DNA of 64,000 nt from Daejeonella sp. (GCF_017495225.1 NZ_JAFEIG010000004.1:62001-126000), one strand, 5' to 3'. Positions 24,735 to 33,336 are shown, counted from the stretch's first letter. Notes: a model not told the origin generated them from the sequence alone. Made by a program: numbers and translations.

Positions 24735-25970
24735 ATGACTGAACAATCAGCTGGATTTTTAAAGAATTATGGCAGTATTATCAAATTACTGATCGGAATT
24801 AGTATTGGAACCCTATTAGGTTTAATATTGGGTAAAAAAGTAGAGGTACTTAAACCTCTTGGTGATATCTTTTTGAACCTTCTTTTTACCGCTGTAATTC
24901 CCCTCATTTTTTTCGCAATTTCTTCATCTGTTGCCAATATTGACAGAAGTAAAAAAATGGGTAAACTGATGATTATTACCCTTTTCGTTTTTATTGGAAC
25001 AGTTTTAATATCAGCTGCTTTAACTGTTTTAGCTGTTTGGTTATTTCCATTGCCTCAAACCCTTGAATCTAGTGCTCCAATTGTTGAGGAGATTAAAAGT
25101 CAAAATTGGGGACAACAAGCAACGAGTTTACTAACTGTAAATGAATTTTACGAATTACTCTCTCGCAAAAGCATGTTGGCTTTTATTATTTTTTCTTTGC
25201 TTGTGGGATTTGCTACTTCTCGTGCGGGTGAGTCTGGTGAAGCTTTCAAAAAATTTCTCCTTGCCGGAGATGAGGTAATGAAGCAATTATTGATTTTAAT
25301 CATGAAAATTGCTCCAATTGGTCTCGGAGCCTATTTTGCCTATCAAATAGGTGTTTTCGGTCCACAGCTTTTCGGTACTTACGGTCATTCAATGGCTATT
25401 TACTACGGATTAAGTCTATTTTATTTTGCTGTTTTTTATTCTCTATTTGCATATATCGCTGGGGGTATTCCGGCTATAAAAATCTATTGGAAGAACAATA
25501 TAATCCCATCTTTTACATCTTTGAGCACCTGCAGCAGTATTGCTACTATTCCCTCAAATTTGACCGCTGCGCGGGCTATGAAAATCCCGGATCATATTGC
25601 CAATTTAGCTATTCCTTTGGGTGCTCCGCTTCATAAAGATGGATCCAGCATCTCGGCAATTATTAAAATTGCGGCCGTTTTTGCCATTATGGGTAAAGAT
25701 TTTATGAATCCTGAAACTATTTTGATAGCATTGGGTTTAACTATTATTCTAAGTGTGGTTGAAGGCGGAATTCCCAATGGCGGATACATTGCAGAAATCA
25801 TGATCATGACCGTTTATGGTTTCCCGGTAGAGATGCTTCCCGTGGTGATGATTATCGGAACTTTAGTTGATCCCATGGCTACCCTTTTAAACGCGACCGG
25901 TGATACCGTTTCGGCTATGCTAATTACCAGATTTTCGGAAGGTAAAAATTGGTTAAAAAACGCATTTTAA
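24735..25970 (+). CDS. dicarboxylate/amino acid:cation symporter (DAACS family)
   Basis: A 411-residue inner-membrane carrier of the glutamate/aspartate/dicarboxylate:cation symporter family with about eight hydrophobic segments plus two re-entrant loops. The serine-rich HP1 motif is visible as LSTCSSIATIP, followed by AIPLGAPLHKDGSS, and the TM8 motif NATGDTVSAML gives the substrate- and cation-binding Asn and Asp. Substrate is probably aspartate, glutamate or a C4-dicarboxylate. It lies 3 nt downstream of nadA, so import of aspartate for NAD synthesis is an attractive but unproven link. Confidence 0.88.
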   Translation: MTEQSAGFLKNYGSIIKLLIGISIGTLLGLILGKKVEVLKPLGDIFLNLLFTAVIPLIFFAISSSVANIDRSKKMGKLMIITLFVFIGTVLISAALTVLAVWLFPLPQTLESSAPIVEEIKSQNWGQQATSLLTVNEFYELLSRKSMLAFIIFSLLVGFATSRAGESGEAFKKFLLAGDEVMKQLLILIMKIAPIGLGAYFAYQIGVFGPQLFGTYGHSMAIYYGLSLFYFAVFYSLFAYIAGGIPAIKIYWKNNIIPSFTSLSTCSSIATIPSNLTAARAMKIPDHIANLAIPLGAPLHKDGSSISAIIKIAAVFAIMGKDFMNPETILIALGLTIILSVVEGGIPNGGYIAEIMIMTVYGFPVEMLPVVMIIGTLVDPMATLLNATGDTVSAMLITRFSEGKNWLKNAF

Positions 25971-25976
25971 TAAAAT

Positions 25977-26696
25977 ATGAATCCATTTTCTTTCATTTCT
26001 GTATTACTAGCCCTGTTTTTATTTAATCAGCCGGAAGATTTAAATCTAAAATTTGAAACTTCCCAACTTATTGTTGTAACAAGTGATAGCTGGAATAAAA
26101 TTGAAGGTAAAATGGCTGTTTATGAATATGAAAATGGGCGGTGGAATTTAGTGATGAACGATATTCCAATTGTTACCGGAAGAACAGGAATGGCCTGGGC
26201 AAATGGTTTACACAAGGATGAGTTAAATTCCGGAATATTGAAGAAAGAAGGTGATGGTAAATCGCCGGCTGGAATTTTTCGGCTTAGTGGACTATTCGGA
26301 TATCAAGACATTAAATCGAAGATGAATTCTTTGAAAATTAATGAGCGGACTTTCTGTGTAGATGATTCAAAATCGGTTTATTACAATCAAATAGTAAGTA
26401 CTGATACTTTAAAAAAAGATTGGGATTCGGCAGAAACCATGCTCATGAAAAGTGATGCCTATAAATTCGGAATATTTGTGGATTATAATGTGAATCCTGC
26501 AAAGGCACAGGCAGGATCCTGCATTTTTATGCACATTTGGAGCGGAAGCAATAGTCCCACAGCCGGTTGCACCGCTATGAAAGAGGGTGATATTTTAAAA
26601 TTGATAAATTTCCTTGATAAGAATAAAAATCCAATTTTAGTTCAAGCGCCACTTGCCGAATATGAAAAAATGAAGCGTTTTTATAAATTACCATAA
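25977..26696 (+). CDS. L,D-transpeptidase (YkuD) family protein
   Basis: A 239-residue protein with a hydrophobic N-terminal segment (about residues 5-17) that should direct export, and a YkuD-type catalytic motif with H186 (FMHIW) and C198 (TAGC). GDGKSPAG near residues 93-99 is the usual substrate-loop motif. It is predicted to cross-link peptidoglycan 3-3 or attach proteins to it, or to act as an L,D-carboxypeptidase. It starts 6 nt after the symporter gene on the same strand. Confidence 0.8.
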   Translation: MNPFSFISVLLALFLFNQPEDLNLKFETSQLIVVTSDSWNKIEGKMAVYEYENGRWNLVMNDIPIVTGRTGMAWANGLHKDELNSGILKKEGDGKSPAGIFRLSGLFGYQDIKSKMNSLKINERTFCVDDSKSVYYNQIVSTDTLKKDWDSAETMLMKSDAYKFGIFVDYNVNPAKAQAGSCIFMHIWSGSNSPTAGCTAMKEGDILKLINFLDKNKNPILVQAPLAEYEKMKRFYKLP

Positions 26697-26750
26697 TTCC
26701 TTCATCGGTCTTGCCTTAAAAATTAGCACCTTTGTAACTAAATAATTAGC

Positions 26751-27800
26751 ATGTTTGAAAATAAGGGACGTACGGAAATTGAACAATTAGGCGAATTTGG
26801 CTTAATTGATCATCTTACAAAAAATTTCGCCATCAGTAATAAAAGCACCATCAAGGGAATTGGTGACGATGCTGCAGTTTTAAATTTTGAGGACAAAAAA
26901 ACTTTAATTTCAACCGATCTTTTATTGGAAGGCATTCATTTCGACTTAGCCTATACCCCTTTAAAACATTTAGGCTACAAGGCCGTACAAGTCAATCTAA
27001 GCGATATTTATGCCATGAATGGTATGGCACACCAAATCACTGTTTCTATTGGCTTATCGAGCAAATTTCCGCTAGAGGCTATTGAAGAATTATATCAGGG
27101 AATTAGTATTGCTTGTGAAAAATATGGTATTGATTTGGTGGGTGGCGATACCAGCTCTTCAAAACAGGGTTTAGTTATTAGTGTAACGAGTATCGGTACA
27201 GCAGATGAAAAAGATATTTGCTATAGAAATACTGCTAATGAAGGAGATTTAATTTGTGTTTCTGGCGATTTGGGTGGTGCTTATATCGGCTTACAATTGC
27301 TGGAAAGAGAAAAAAATATCTTTTTAGAAAACCCAAATATTCAACCAGATTTAGAGGGTAAAGATTATATCGTTGAACGTCAGTTAAAGCCGGAAGCGAG
27401 GAAAGATATCATTGAATCCTTAAAATTGATGAAAATCAAGCCTAGCTCCATGATTGATGTTTCGGATGGTTTAGCTTCCGAAATTCTGCATATCTGCAAG
27501 CAATCAAATAAGGGATGTAATTTATACGAAGAAAAAATTCCCATCGACCCAATGACTTATGATACCGCACGTGATTTTGGTATCGATCCAACGGTTTGTG
27601 CCTTAAATGGTGGTGAGGATTATGAATTGCTCTTCACTATCAAACAGTCTGATTTTGAAAAAATTAAAAACAATCCCGACATTTCTATTATTGGGCATGT
27701 TACAGAAGCTTCTGCGGGATGTAATTTAATTTCAAAATCGCAAAAAGTACATCCAATTCAAGCACAGGGCTGGAACTCTTTAAAAGGAAATCAAGAATAG
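26751..27800 (+). CDS. thiL: thiamine-monophosphate kinase ThiL
   Basis: ThiL phosphorylates thiamine monophosphate to the active cofactor thiamine diphosphate. The 349-residue product has the PurM-like fold motifs GIGDDAAVL, STDLLLEGIHFD, VGGDTSSS, VSGDLGGAYIGLQLL, DVSDGLASEI and NGGEDYELLF in the expected order. No thiamine riboswitch or other thi genes are visible here. A weak -7-like CACCTTTG lies at 26727-26734. Confidence 0.95.
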   Translation: MFENKGRTEIEQLGEFGLIDHLTKNFAISNKSTIKGIGDDAAVLNFEDKKTLISTDLLLEGIHFDLAYTPLKHLGYKAVQVNLSDIYAMNGMAHQITVSIGLSSKFPLEAIEELYQGISIACEKYGIDLVGGDTSSSKQGLVISVTSIGTADEKDICYRNTANEGDLICVSGDLGGAYIGLQLLEREKNIFLENPNIQPDLEGKDYIVERQLKPEARKDIIESLKLMKIKPSSMIDVSDGLASEILHICKQSNKGCNLYEEKIPIDPMTYDTARDFGIDPTVCALNGGEDYELLFTIKQSDFEKIKNNPDISIIGHVTEASAGCNLISKSQKVHPIQAQGWNSLKGNQE

Positions 27801-27857
27801 AATATTTTTTCTTTTGGGCTATAAAAAACTATATTTATTTTAAATATGTTTTATCCC

Positions 27858-29315
27858 ATGAATAAAAAATCACTCTTTTTAATTTTAGCCTTATTTGCAA
27901 CATCAATAAGTGCGAATTCTCAAACAAACAATAGCAAGGCACCGGCGCCAGTCTACCCCATTCCAGATAAAATGCAAATGGAATGGCATGAAATGGAAAC
28001 CAATGCTTTTGTACACTTCACTACCAATACTTTTACTGGTTTGGAATGGGGCTTTGGCGATGAAAAATTAAGCACCTTTAATCCCACAGCTCTTGATACC
28101 GAACAATGGGCAAAAACATTAAAAGAAACTGGTTTTAAAACACTGATTTTAACCACTAAACATCACGATGGCTTTTGTTTATGGCCAAGTAAATACACCG
28201 AACATTCCGTAAAAAATAGTCCTTACAAGGATGGAAAGGGCGATGTAGTTAAAGAAACAGCTGATGCTGTAAAAAAATACGGTTTAAAATTTGGCGTTTA
28301 TCTTTCTCCATGGGATAGAAACCATGCCGAATATGGCAAACCTGCTTATATAGAGTATTATAGAAATCAAATAAAGGAGCTTTTCACTAATTACGGACCG
28401 ATTTTCGAATTATGGTTTGATGGTGCAAATGGCGGTGATGGGTACTATGGTGGATTTCGCGAAACGCGAAAAATCGATTCAAAAAGCTATTATAACTGGC
28501 CTAAGACCCTCGAAATCGTTAATTCTATCCAAAAAGACGTTCTAGTGTTTAGCGACTCTGGTCCCGGAGTAAGATGGGTTGGAAATGAGCGCGGAATTGC
28601 GGGCTTAACCAATTGGAATACCATTTCTACTGATACTTTATACGCTGGAAAAGCAGGAATTACCGATTTGTTAAATACAGGATCTATTGACGGAAAAAGA
28701 TGGATCCCTGCCGAGGTAGATGTGTCAATCAGACCGGGATGGTTTTACCATGCCAATGAAGATGCTAAAGTAAAAACCGCAGAACAGCTTTTTGATATTT
28801 ACCTGACTTCGGTAGGAAGAGGATCGACTTTATTATTGAATATTCCACCAGATCAACGCGGACTTTTCCATGAGAAGGATGTAGAATCTTTGCGTGGATA
28901 TAAAAAACTATTAGATACCGAATTTTCTAAAAATATAGCGCTTAAAGCAAAAGTTAAAGCCGATTCATTTAGAGGAAATTCAGCTCAATTTGCAGCTAAA
29001 AACCTTACCGATGGCAATAAGGAAACTTATTGGGCAACAAACGACGGACAGTTAACAGGAAGTTTTGAGGTGGACCTAGGAAAAGTTTCAACAGTTAAAT
29101 ATGTAACACTTCAAGAATACATTAAACTGGGACAACGTGTAAAAAAGTTCTCTGTTGAGGTGTGGAAAGATGGAAAATGGACAAATGTAGCTAATGGAAC
29201 CACTATAGGTTATAAGCGTATTTTTAAAATTGATCCAGTTCAAACCTCAAAAATTAGAGTAAGTATTGAAGATTCAAAAGCATCTCCAGTAATTTCAAAT
29301 TTGGAGGTTTATTAA
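27858..29315 (+). CDS. alpha-L-fucosidase (GH29) with C-terminal discoidin-like domain
   Basis: A secreted glycoside hydrolase of about 485 residues. I chose the ATG at 27858 because it gives a clean signal peptide (MNKKSLFLILALFATSISA); an ATG 12 nt upstream is also in frame. The GH29 catalytic domain shows VHFTTNTFTGLEWG, LTTKHHDGFCLWPS and LWFDGANGG, whose Asp (near residue 190) is the expected nucleophile. From about residue 365 a coagulation-factor-5/8 (discoidin) type domain follows, likely for sugar binding. It probably releases L-fucose from glycans outside the cytoplasm. No other fucose genes are adjacent. Confidence 0.9.
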   Translation: MNKKSLFLILALFATSISANSQTNNSKAPAPVYPIPDKMQMEWHEMETNAFVHFTTNTFTGLEWGFGDEKLSTFNPTALDTEQWAKTLKETGFKTLILTTKHHDGFCLWPSKYTEHSVKNSPYKDGKGDVVKETADAVKKYGLKFGVYLSPWDRNHAEYGKPAYIEYYRNQIKELFTNYGPIFELWFDGANGGDGYYGGFRETRKIDSKSYYNWPKTLEIVNSIQKDVLVFSDSGPGVRWVGNERGIAGLTNWNTISTDTLYAGKAGITDLLNTGSIDGKRWIPAEVDVSIRPGWFYHANEDAKVKTAEQLFDIYLTSVGRGSTLLLNIPPDQRGLFHEKDVESLRGYKKLLDTEFSKNIALKAKVKADSFRGNSAQFAAKNLTDGNKETYWATNDGQLTGSFEVDLGKVSTVKYVTLQEYIKLGQRVKKFSVEVWKDGKWTNVANGTTIGYKRIFKIDPVQTSKIRVSIEDSKASPVISNLEVY

Positions 29316-29437
29316 TTTTTAAAAAATTGAATTTAATCCCCGCTTCAAAAGAGTGGGGATTTTTTAGTACCTGTCATTGCGCGCTCAGCAAAGCAATCTC
29401 ATTTTCCCTGCCTGTCCTCTGCCGGACCATAGAGTTT

Positions 29438-29492
29438 CTATTGATTACAAAAATTGGTTTTCTGTCACAACAGAAAGGCTGTTGTATAGTTT
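29438..29492 (+). repeat. 54-55-bp imperfect direct repeat, copy 1
   Basis: Copy 1 and copy 2 (29660-29713) share the pattern ATYGATTA..AAAATTGRTTTTCT followed by AACAGAAAGGCTGTTGTAYAGTTT; the last 24 bases (29469-29492) match copy 2 at 23 of 24 positions. Confidence 0.75.
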
Positions 29493-29538
29493 CCTTAATA
29501 AACCTTAATTCCTTAATGTTTATAATTTATACACGTAG

Positions 29539-29558
29539 GGACAGGTCGCGACCTGTCC
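29539..29558. repeat. perfect 20-nt palindrome (REP-like)
   Basis: GGACAGGTCGCGACCTGTCC is a perfect inverted repeat, GC-rich in an AT-rich gap, and looks like a repetitive extragenic palindrome. It has no T-tract, so it is not a typical terminator. Confidence 0.75.
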
Positions 29559-29659
29559 TTTTCAAATTCAATGAAACCATTAAGAAATTAAGAAAAATTA
29601 TTTTTCAAGCTTCCTCTGGTCGGTGTTGTCCGTACCAGCCCCACACAGTCCGTACTTTT

Positions 29660-29713
29660 CCATCGATTATCAAAATTGATTTTCTATTTAACAGAAAGGC
29701 TGTTGTACAGTTT
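29660..29713 (+). repeat. 54-55-bp imperfect direct repeat, copy 2
   Basis: Second copy of the repeat described at 29438-29492; the terminal 24 bases (29690-29713) differ by one base from copy 1. The copies lie 222 bp apart. Confidence 0.75.
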
Positions 29714-29862
29714 AAGCCCCAGCGTCTCTAAGGATTAAGAAATAGTTAGGTTCTCCAGACTCTTCTATAAAACATACCTCATTATACATCAACCATCCGA
29801 TATCCTTTAATAATCTATCCCCAAAAAGATTTGTTCAATATAAAACATATACTTACTTTTAA

Positions 29863-29873
29863 CGTTAGTAACG
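29863..29873. promoter_or_regulatory. candidate higBA operator
   Basis: CGTTAGTAACG is an 11-nt perfect inverted repeat 13 nt before the higB start, next to TACTTTTA (29855-29862), a 7/8 match to the -7 element. Toxin-antitoxin operons are usually autoregulated through such a site; this one is a guess from position. Confidence 0.35.
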
Positions 29874-29886
29874 CAATACGGTATTA

Positions 29887-30168
29887 ATGATAAAAACTTT
29901 TGGCGATAAGGAAAGTGAAAAAATTTGGACTGGAATTCGTTCTAAAAAATTGCCATATGAGATACAAGATATTGCACGGAGAAAATTAAGAATGCTTAAT
30001 AATGCTCAGGATGTCAATGATTTAATAATTCCACCAGCAAATAGATTGGAAAAATTAAAAGCAAAGCTTCAAGAATATTATAGTATTAGAATTAATAATC
30101 AATGGAGAATTATTTTTCGTTGGCTTAATAATGATTCTTACGATGTTGAGATTGTTGACTACCATTAA
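29887..30168 (+). CDS. higB: HigB-type toxin (RelE superfamily mRNA interferase)
   Basis: A 93-residue RelE-fold toxin of the HigB group, expected to cleave mRNA on the ribosome. Family features are the LPYEIQDIARRKL helix, PPANRLEKLKAKL, YYSIRINNQWRIIFRW with the conserved Arg residues, and the terminal VEIVDYH. The toxin gene comes before the antitoxin, as is usual for higBA, with a 9-nt gap. The pair sits between two repeat-rich non-coding stretches, which suggests it was acquired. Confidence 0.9.
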   Translation: MIKTFGDKESEKIWTGIRSKKLPYEIQDIARRKLRMLNNAQDVNDLIIPPANRLEKLKAKLQEYYSIRINNQWRIIFRWLNNDSYDVEIVDYH

Positions 30169-30177
30169 TAAAAAGAT

Positions 30178-30477
30178 ATGACTACCATTAAAAACATCCA
30201 CCCTGGTGAAATTCTATTGGAAGAATTTCTAATCCCAATGGAAATTTCTGCTTATCGTTTAGCGAAGGAAACATTTATCCCACAAACACGAATTTCGGAA
30301 ATTGTAAAAGGTAAAAGAAGAATTACTGCTGATACTGCATTACGTTTTTCCAAATACTTTGGAACTAGCGCAAAATTTTGGTTGGGACTTCAGGATGATT
30401 ATGATCTTGAGGAAGAAAAAATTCAAAAAGCGAATGAGTTAGAAGAGATTAAACCCATAGAGGGAAAAGCGTTATGA
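30178..30477 (+). CDS. higA: HigA-type antitoxin (HTH XRE)
   Basis: A 99-residue antitoxin starting with the HigA signature IHPGEILLEEFL, followed by a helix-turn-helix (about residues 22-70) and the FWLGLQDDYDLE motif. It neutralises HigB and represses the operon. The bases around its stop codon are duplicated 427 bp downstream (see the repeats at 30469 and 30896). Confidence 0.92.
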   Translation: MTTIKNIHPGEILLEEFLIPMEISAYRLAKETFIPQTRISEIVKGKRRITADTALRFSKYFGTSAKFWLGLQDDYDLEEEKIQKANELEEIKPIEGKAL

Positions 30478-30490
30478 TTTTTCCCTCAGC
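30469..30490 (+). repeat. 22-bp direct repeat, left copy (spans the higA stop)
   Basis: GCGTTATGATTTTTCCCTCAGC includes the last codons and stop of higA. It recurs at 30896-30917 with one mismatch (21/22). The two copies bound a structured, locally GC-rich non-coding segment. Confidence 0.8.
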
Positions 30491-30936
30491 AGGTGAGGGA
30501 CCTTAGTAGTTCTTAGAAAAATTCTGATTTTATTTACTTAGTTCCCTCACTTCGTTTGGGATGACACGTGCAGCTGTTAAACTGTCATCCCGTAACCTGC
30601 CCTTGAGCAGGTGAGGGACATTCGTAGTTTTTTTATAGCATGTTTGCGGTAAGATTACGTTTCCGCTCATAGCCGCGGGGGCCTATTTCTTTTCCTGTAG
30701 CTGAAAAGAAACAAAAAGCCACCGCTGCGTCTGATGCTATGAAAGGCAGTGCTTGGGCAGGGTAAATCATTGCCGCACCAGCCAAGGCGGAAGAAAGGTG
30801 GTGCAAGGACAGTGCAAGCTAATCCTGCTAAATGATTTAATATAGCTTTTATAGTGTCGATTTTAAGACCTAAGTAAAATGAACTAGGATTTTAGGCGTT
30901 ATGCTTTTTCCCTCAGCTTGATTAGTATTAAGCCAT
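30478..30936. other. structured, locally GC-rich non-coding element after higBA
   Basis: A gap of 459 bp between higA and rmuC without a credible gene. It holds nested inverted repeats: TCCCTCAC (30543-30550) with GTGAGGGA (30612-30619) enclosing GGGATGACA (30558-30566) with TGTCATCCC (30583-30591); TTTCTTTTC (30686-30694) with GAAAAGAAA (30703-30711); TAAATCATT (30763-30771) with AATGATTTA (30831-30839) enclosing GCACCA (30775-30780) with TGGTGC (30799-30804). The row 30721-30780 is 55% GC. AGCAGGTGAGGGAC-type repeats occur at 30488 and 30607. It may be a small mobile repeat or a structured RNA. Confidence 0.6.
30896..30917 (+). repeat. 22-bp direct repeat, right copy
   Basis: GCGTTATGCTTTTTCCCTCAGC differs at one base from the copy at 30469-30490, which overlaps the end of higA. 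Position and orientation suggest a target-site or attachment-site duplication, or recombination between dispersed repeats. Confidence 0.8.
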
Positions 30937-32253
30937 CTATTCTTCATCTTCTCCAATAAACTTCTGATCCAGTTGTTTCCCAGTTTTAGCTCCCAGTTTC
31001 TTAATTTTTTCGGCGGTTATGCTAAGATTACCTCTACCGCTGGATAATTTGTTCAAAGCTTTTTCATAAGCATCCTGACTTAGTCGGATGTTTTTACCGA
31101 TACCCTCCATATCGGTCATAAAGCCAATAAATTTATCATACATTTCGCCACTTAGACGCGCAATTTCCATCACATTCCGGTTTTGGCGTTCCTGCTTCCA
31201 CATACTGGCAATGGTACGTAGTGTGGCTAAAAGTGTAGATGGACTCACAATAACTACGCGTTTATCCCAAGCAAAATTGAATAGGTCCGCATCTTTTTGC
31301 ACCGCAATACCAAAAGAGGATTCGATGGGAATAAATAGCATAACAAAGTCGGGTGAGTTTATTTTATAGAGCTCACTATAATTCTTAGAAGATAATCCTT
31401 GAATATGCCCTCTGATTGATGCAATATGTTGTTTGGTATATATTTCACGTTCCTCTTCGCTCTCACAATTTACCAATCGCTCATAGGCAATTAATGATAC
31501 TTTTGCATCGATGATGAGATGCTTCTCGTCGGGAAGGTCAATAATGACATCTGGCTGAAAGTTTTGTCCCTCGGAAGATTGATGTGTAGCCTGTGTCCTA
31601 TATTCGCGGTCCTTCACCAAGCCCGATCTTTCCAAAACCCTTTCTAAAATCATCTCACCCCAATTCCCTTGTTTCTTATTATCGCCTTTTAGGGCATTGG
31701 TGAGGTTTTTAGTCTCCAAGTTCATAAGATTCGATTGCTCAATCAATTGATTGATATGGCCTTTTAACACATTTCTTTCATCCGATTCTGCCTTGTAAAC
31801 CTTCTCCACTTTTTCTTCAAAAGCTTTAATATTCTCCTTGAAAGGGTTCAAAATGATATCTAGATTTTGGCGATTTTCTTCGGTGAACTTTTTCGTTTTT
31901 TCATCCAAAATTCGGTTAGCAATTAACTCAAAATCTTTATTGAATTTCTCTTGATTATTTCTAATCTCCTCCTTCTGTTCATCAATTTTCTCTTGTTGCG
32001 CTTTTAAGTAAGAGCGTGAACTTTCTAAATCCTTAACCGTTTCATTAAGTCGCTCACGTGTGATATCTAATTCATTTTTAAGCGATGATAACTCTATTTT
32101 GAGGTTTTCGGCACGTTCTTCTGCTTTAGCTTTATTGATTTTTAACTCATCTAATACGTCCTGACTAATACCGCCCGAGTTCGATTTAGTTCTGAAATAT
32201 AAAAAGAGTAAAATGGCAATAAAAAAGCCAGATAAGATTATGTAGAGTTCCAT
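30937..32253 (-). CDS. rmuC: DNA recombination protein RmuC
   Basis: RmuC is a membrane-anchored coiled-coil protein with a PD-(D/E)XK-like nuclease domain that limits inverted-repeat recombination. The ATG at 32253 gives MELYIILSG and a transmembrane helix at residues 2-19; a TTG 18 nt upstream is also in frame but less likely. A long coiled coil (about 30-180) is followed by the RmuC core with KQGNWGEMILERVLERSGL and IIDLPDEKHLIIDAKVSL, whose Asp and Lys are the predicted catalytic residues. Coincidentally it borders the inverted-repeat-rich element downstream. Confidence 0.92.
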   Translation of the reverse strand: MELYIILSGFFIAILLFLYFRTKSNSGGISQDVLDELKINKAKAEERAENLKIELSSLKNELDITRERLNETVKDLESSRSYLKAQQEKIDEQKEEIRNNQEKFNKDFELIANRILDEKTKKFTEENRQNLDIILNPFKENIKAFEEKVEKVYKAESDERNVLKGHINQLIEQSNLMNLETKNLTNALKGDNKKQGNWGEMILERVLERSGLVKDREYRTQATHQSSEGQNFQPDVIIDLPDEKHLIIDAKVSLIAYERLVNCESEEEREIYTKQHIASIRGHIQGLSSKNYSELYKINSPDFVMLFIPIESSFGIAVQKDADLFNFAWDKRVVIVSPSTLLATLRTIASMWKQERQNRNVMEIARLSGEMYDKFIGFMTDMEGIGKNIRLSQDAYEKALNKLSSGRGNLSITAEKIKKLGAKTGKQLDQKFIGEDEE

Positions 32254-32268
32254 TTTGATGAATTTTAT

Positions 32269-32276
32269 CAAAAATA
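32269..32276 (-). promoter_or_regulatory. -7 promoter element for rmuC
   Basis: On the minus strand TATTTTTG is an exact TAnnTTTG match ending 15 nt before the ATG at 32253. It supports the ATG start over the upstream TTG, which lies inside the element. No clear -33 box was found. Confidence 0.5.
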
Positions 32277-32646
32277 GATATTTTTTGATCTGTGCTTTTA
32301 ATAATTATCAAATCATTTTAAATGAGTTTTTTTAATAGAAAATGCTTGCTGAATGGAGTATTTACACAAGAAAGATTGTTGATAGCATGTAAATTATTTC
32401 AAAATCGTAAATCTGTAATTTTAACATTTCAACCTGCATAAATGTCAGTTTGGTTAATTAAAACCCATAAAAAATGCCTTTTTAAGGCAATTAGCTTATA
32501 AATTGTATTTTGCTTTTTTCCTGTTATGGTGGTTATTGCCTTCCAAAACTCATAAAACATCTTAAAAATCTTCTTGAAGCTTAATTTTTTGTGATTATTT
32601 TTATTCGGAATAATTTTTGACAGATATTTATTAAAAAACAAAAACG
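32277..32646. other. non-coding AT-rich region between rmuC and the zinc peptidase gene
   Basis: About 370 bp with no gene I can support. A small hairpin GCCTT/AAGGC followed on the minus strand by ATTTTTT lies near 32470-32490 but has no gene for it to terminate. A 70-codon minus-strand frame (32429-32641) overlaps that hairpin, has no recognisable domain and is not called. Confidence 0.5.
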
Positions 32647-33336
32647 ATGGGAATAATTTTAATGATAGTCATTGCTGTGGTAAGTTTTGCAGTTCAATGG
32701 CGTTTCAAAAGTAAATTTAAGCAATACACCGAAATGCCTTTATTATCGGGTATGAGTGGTAAAGATATCGCAGATAAAATGTTAAAGGATAATGGCGTAT
32801 TTGATGTGCAGATTATTTCCGTGGAAGGTCAATTAACCGATCACTATAACCCTGCAGATCGCACAGTAAATTTGAGTCCGGAGGTTTACCATGGCAGAAG
32901 CGTTGCTGCAGCAGCTGTTGCCGCTCACGAATGTGGACATGCGGTTCAGCATGCGAAGGCTTATAGCTGGTTAAAGTTTAGATCTGCTGTTGTGCCTGCA
33001 GTAAATGTGGCTTCAAAAATTACGCAGTGGGCATTAATGATTGGCGTGATGCTTTTAATGTTCTCAGGTAATATTACCGTCCTTGCCATTGGTGTTGTGG
33101 CTTTAGCAGTAGTTACCCTGTTTGCTTTTATCACATTGCCGGTGGAGTTTGATGCAAGTAATCGCGCATTAGCTTGGCTGCAAACTAATCGCGGAATTAT
33201 GCAAACTGAGATGGAAAATGATCAAGCTAAAGATGCATTATGGTGGGCAGCAATGACCTATGTAGTTGCGGCTTTAAGTTCATTAGCTACTTTAGTTTAT
33301 TATGCGAGCATGTTAATGGGAAGAAGAGAGGAGTAA
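32647..33336 (+). CDS. membrane zinc metallopeptidase (YugP/DUF2268-like Zn_peptidase_2)
   Basis: A 229-residue membrane protein with an N-terminal helix (about 3-18), the zinc motif HECGH at residues 94-98 and two or more further membrane segments (about 120-160 and 200-222). This is the layout of the YugP-type zinc metallopeptidases, whose substrates are unknown. The NPADRTVNLSPEVYHGRSVAA stretch (from about residue 68) just before the motif is typical. A strong bidirectional terminator separates it from apaG. Confidence 0.82.
   Translation: MGIILMIVIAVVSFAVQWRFKSKFKQYTEMPLLSGMSGKDIADKMLKDNGVFDVQIISVEGQLTDHYNPADRTVNLSPEVYHGRSVAAAAVAAHECGHAVQHAKAYSWLKFRSAVVPAVNVASKITQWALMIGVMLLMFSGNITVLAIGVVALAVVTLFAFITLPVEFDASNRALAWLQTNRGIMQTEMENDQAKDALWWAAMTYVVAALSSLATLVYYASMLMGRREE

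Larger units (their letters stand above)
29316..29886. other. repeat-rich non-coding region upstream of higBA
   Basis: No convincing gene here. It contains two diverged copies of a 54-55-bp sequence (29438-29492 and 29660-29713), a perfect 20-nt palindrome at 29539-29558, and a CTGTCATTGCGCGCTCAGCA motif near 29370 that resembles dispersed repeats of Bacteroidota genomes. A 134-codon frame from 29327 runs straight through these repeats, has Cys- and Arg-rich content unlike real proteins here, and is rejected. Confidence 0.6.

Noticed and set aside
24735-26696. a dedicated NAD-synthesis operon extending from nadA through the symporter and L,D-transpeptidase
   Set aside because: Spacing suggests co-transcription, but the transpeptidase has no link to NAD and the transporter substrate is unknown.
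29327-29731. 134-codon plus-strand frame after the fucosidase gene
   Set aside because: It runs through dispersed repeats and a perfect palindrome, has Cys/Arg-rich composition unlike the neighbours and no recognisable domain.
30483-30499. CCCTCA/TGAGGG hairpin as a higA terminator
   Set aside because: No T-run follows and the sequence is part of a repeated GTGAGGGA unit.
32429-32641. 70-codon minus-strand frame
   Set aside because: AT-rich Lys/Phe-heavy translation, overlaps a hairpin, no domain or promoter.
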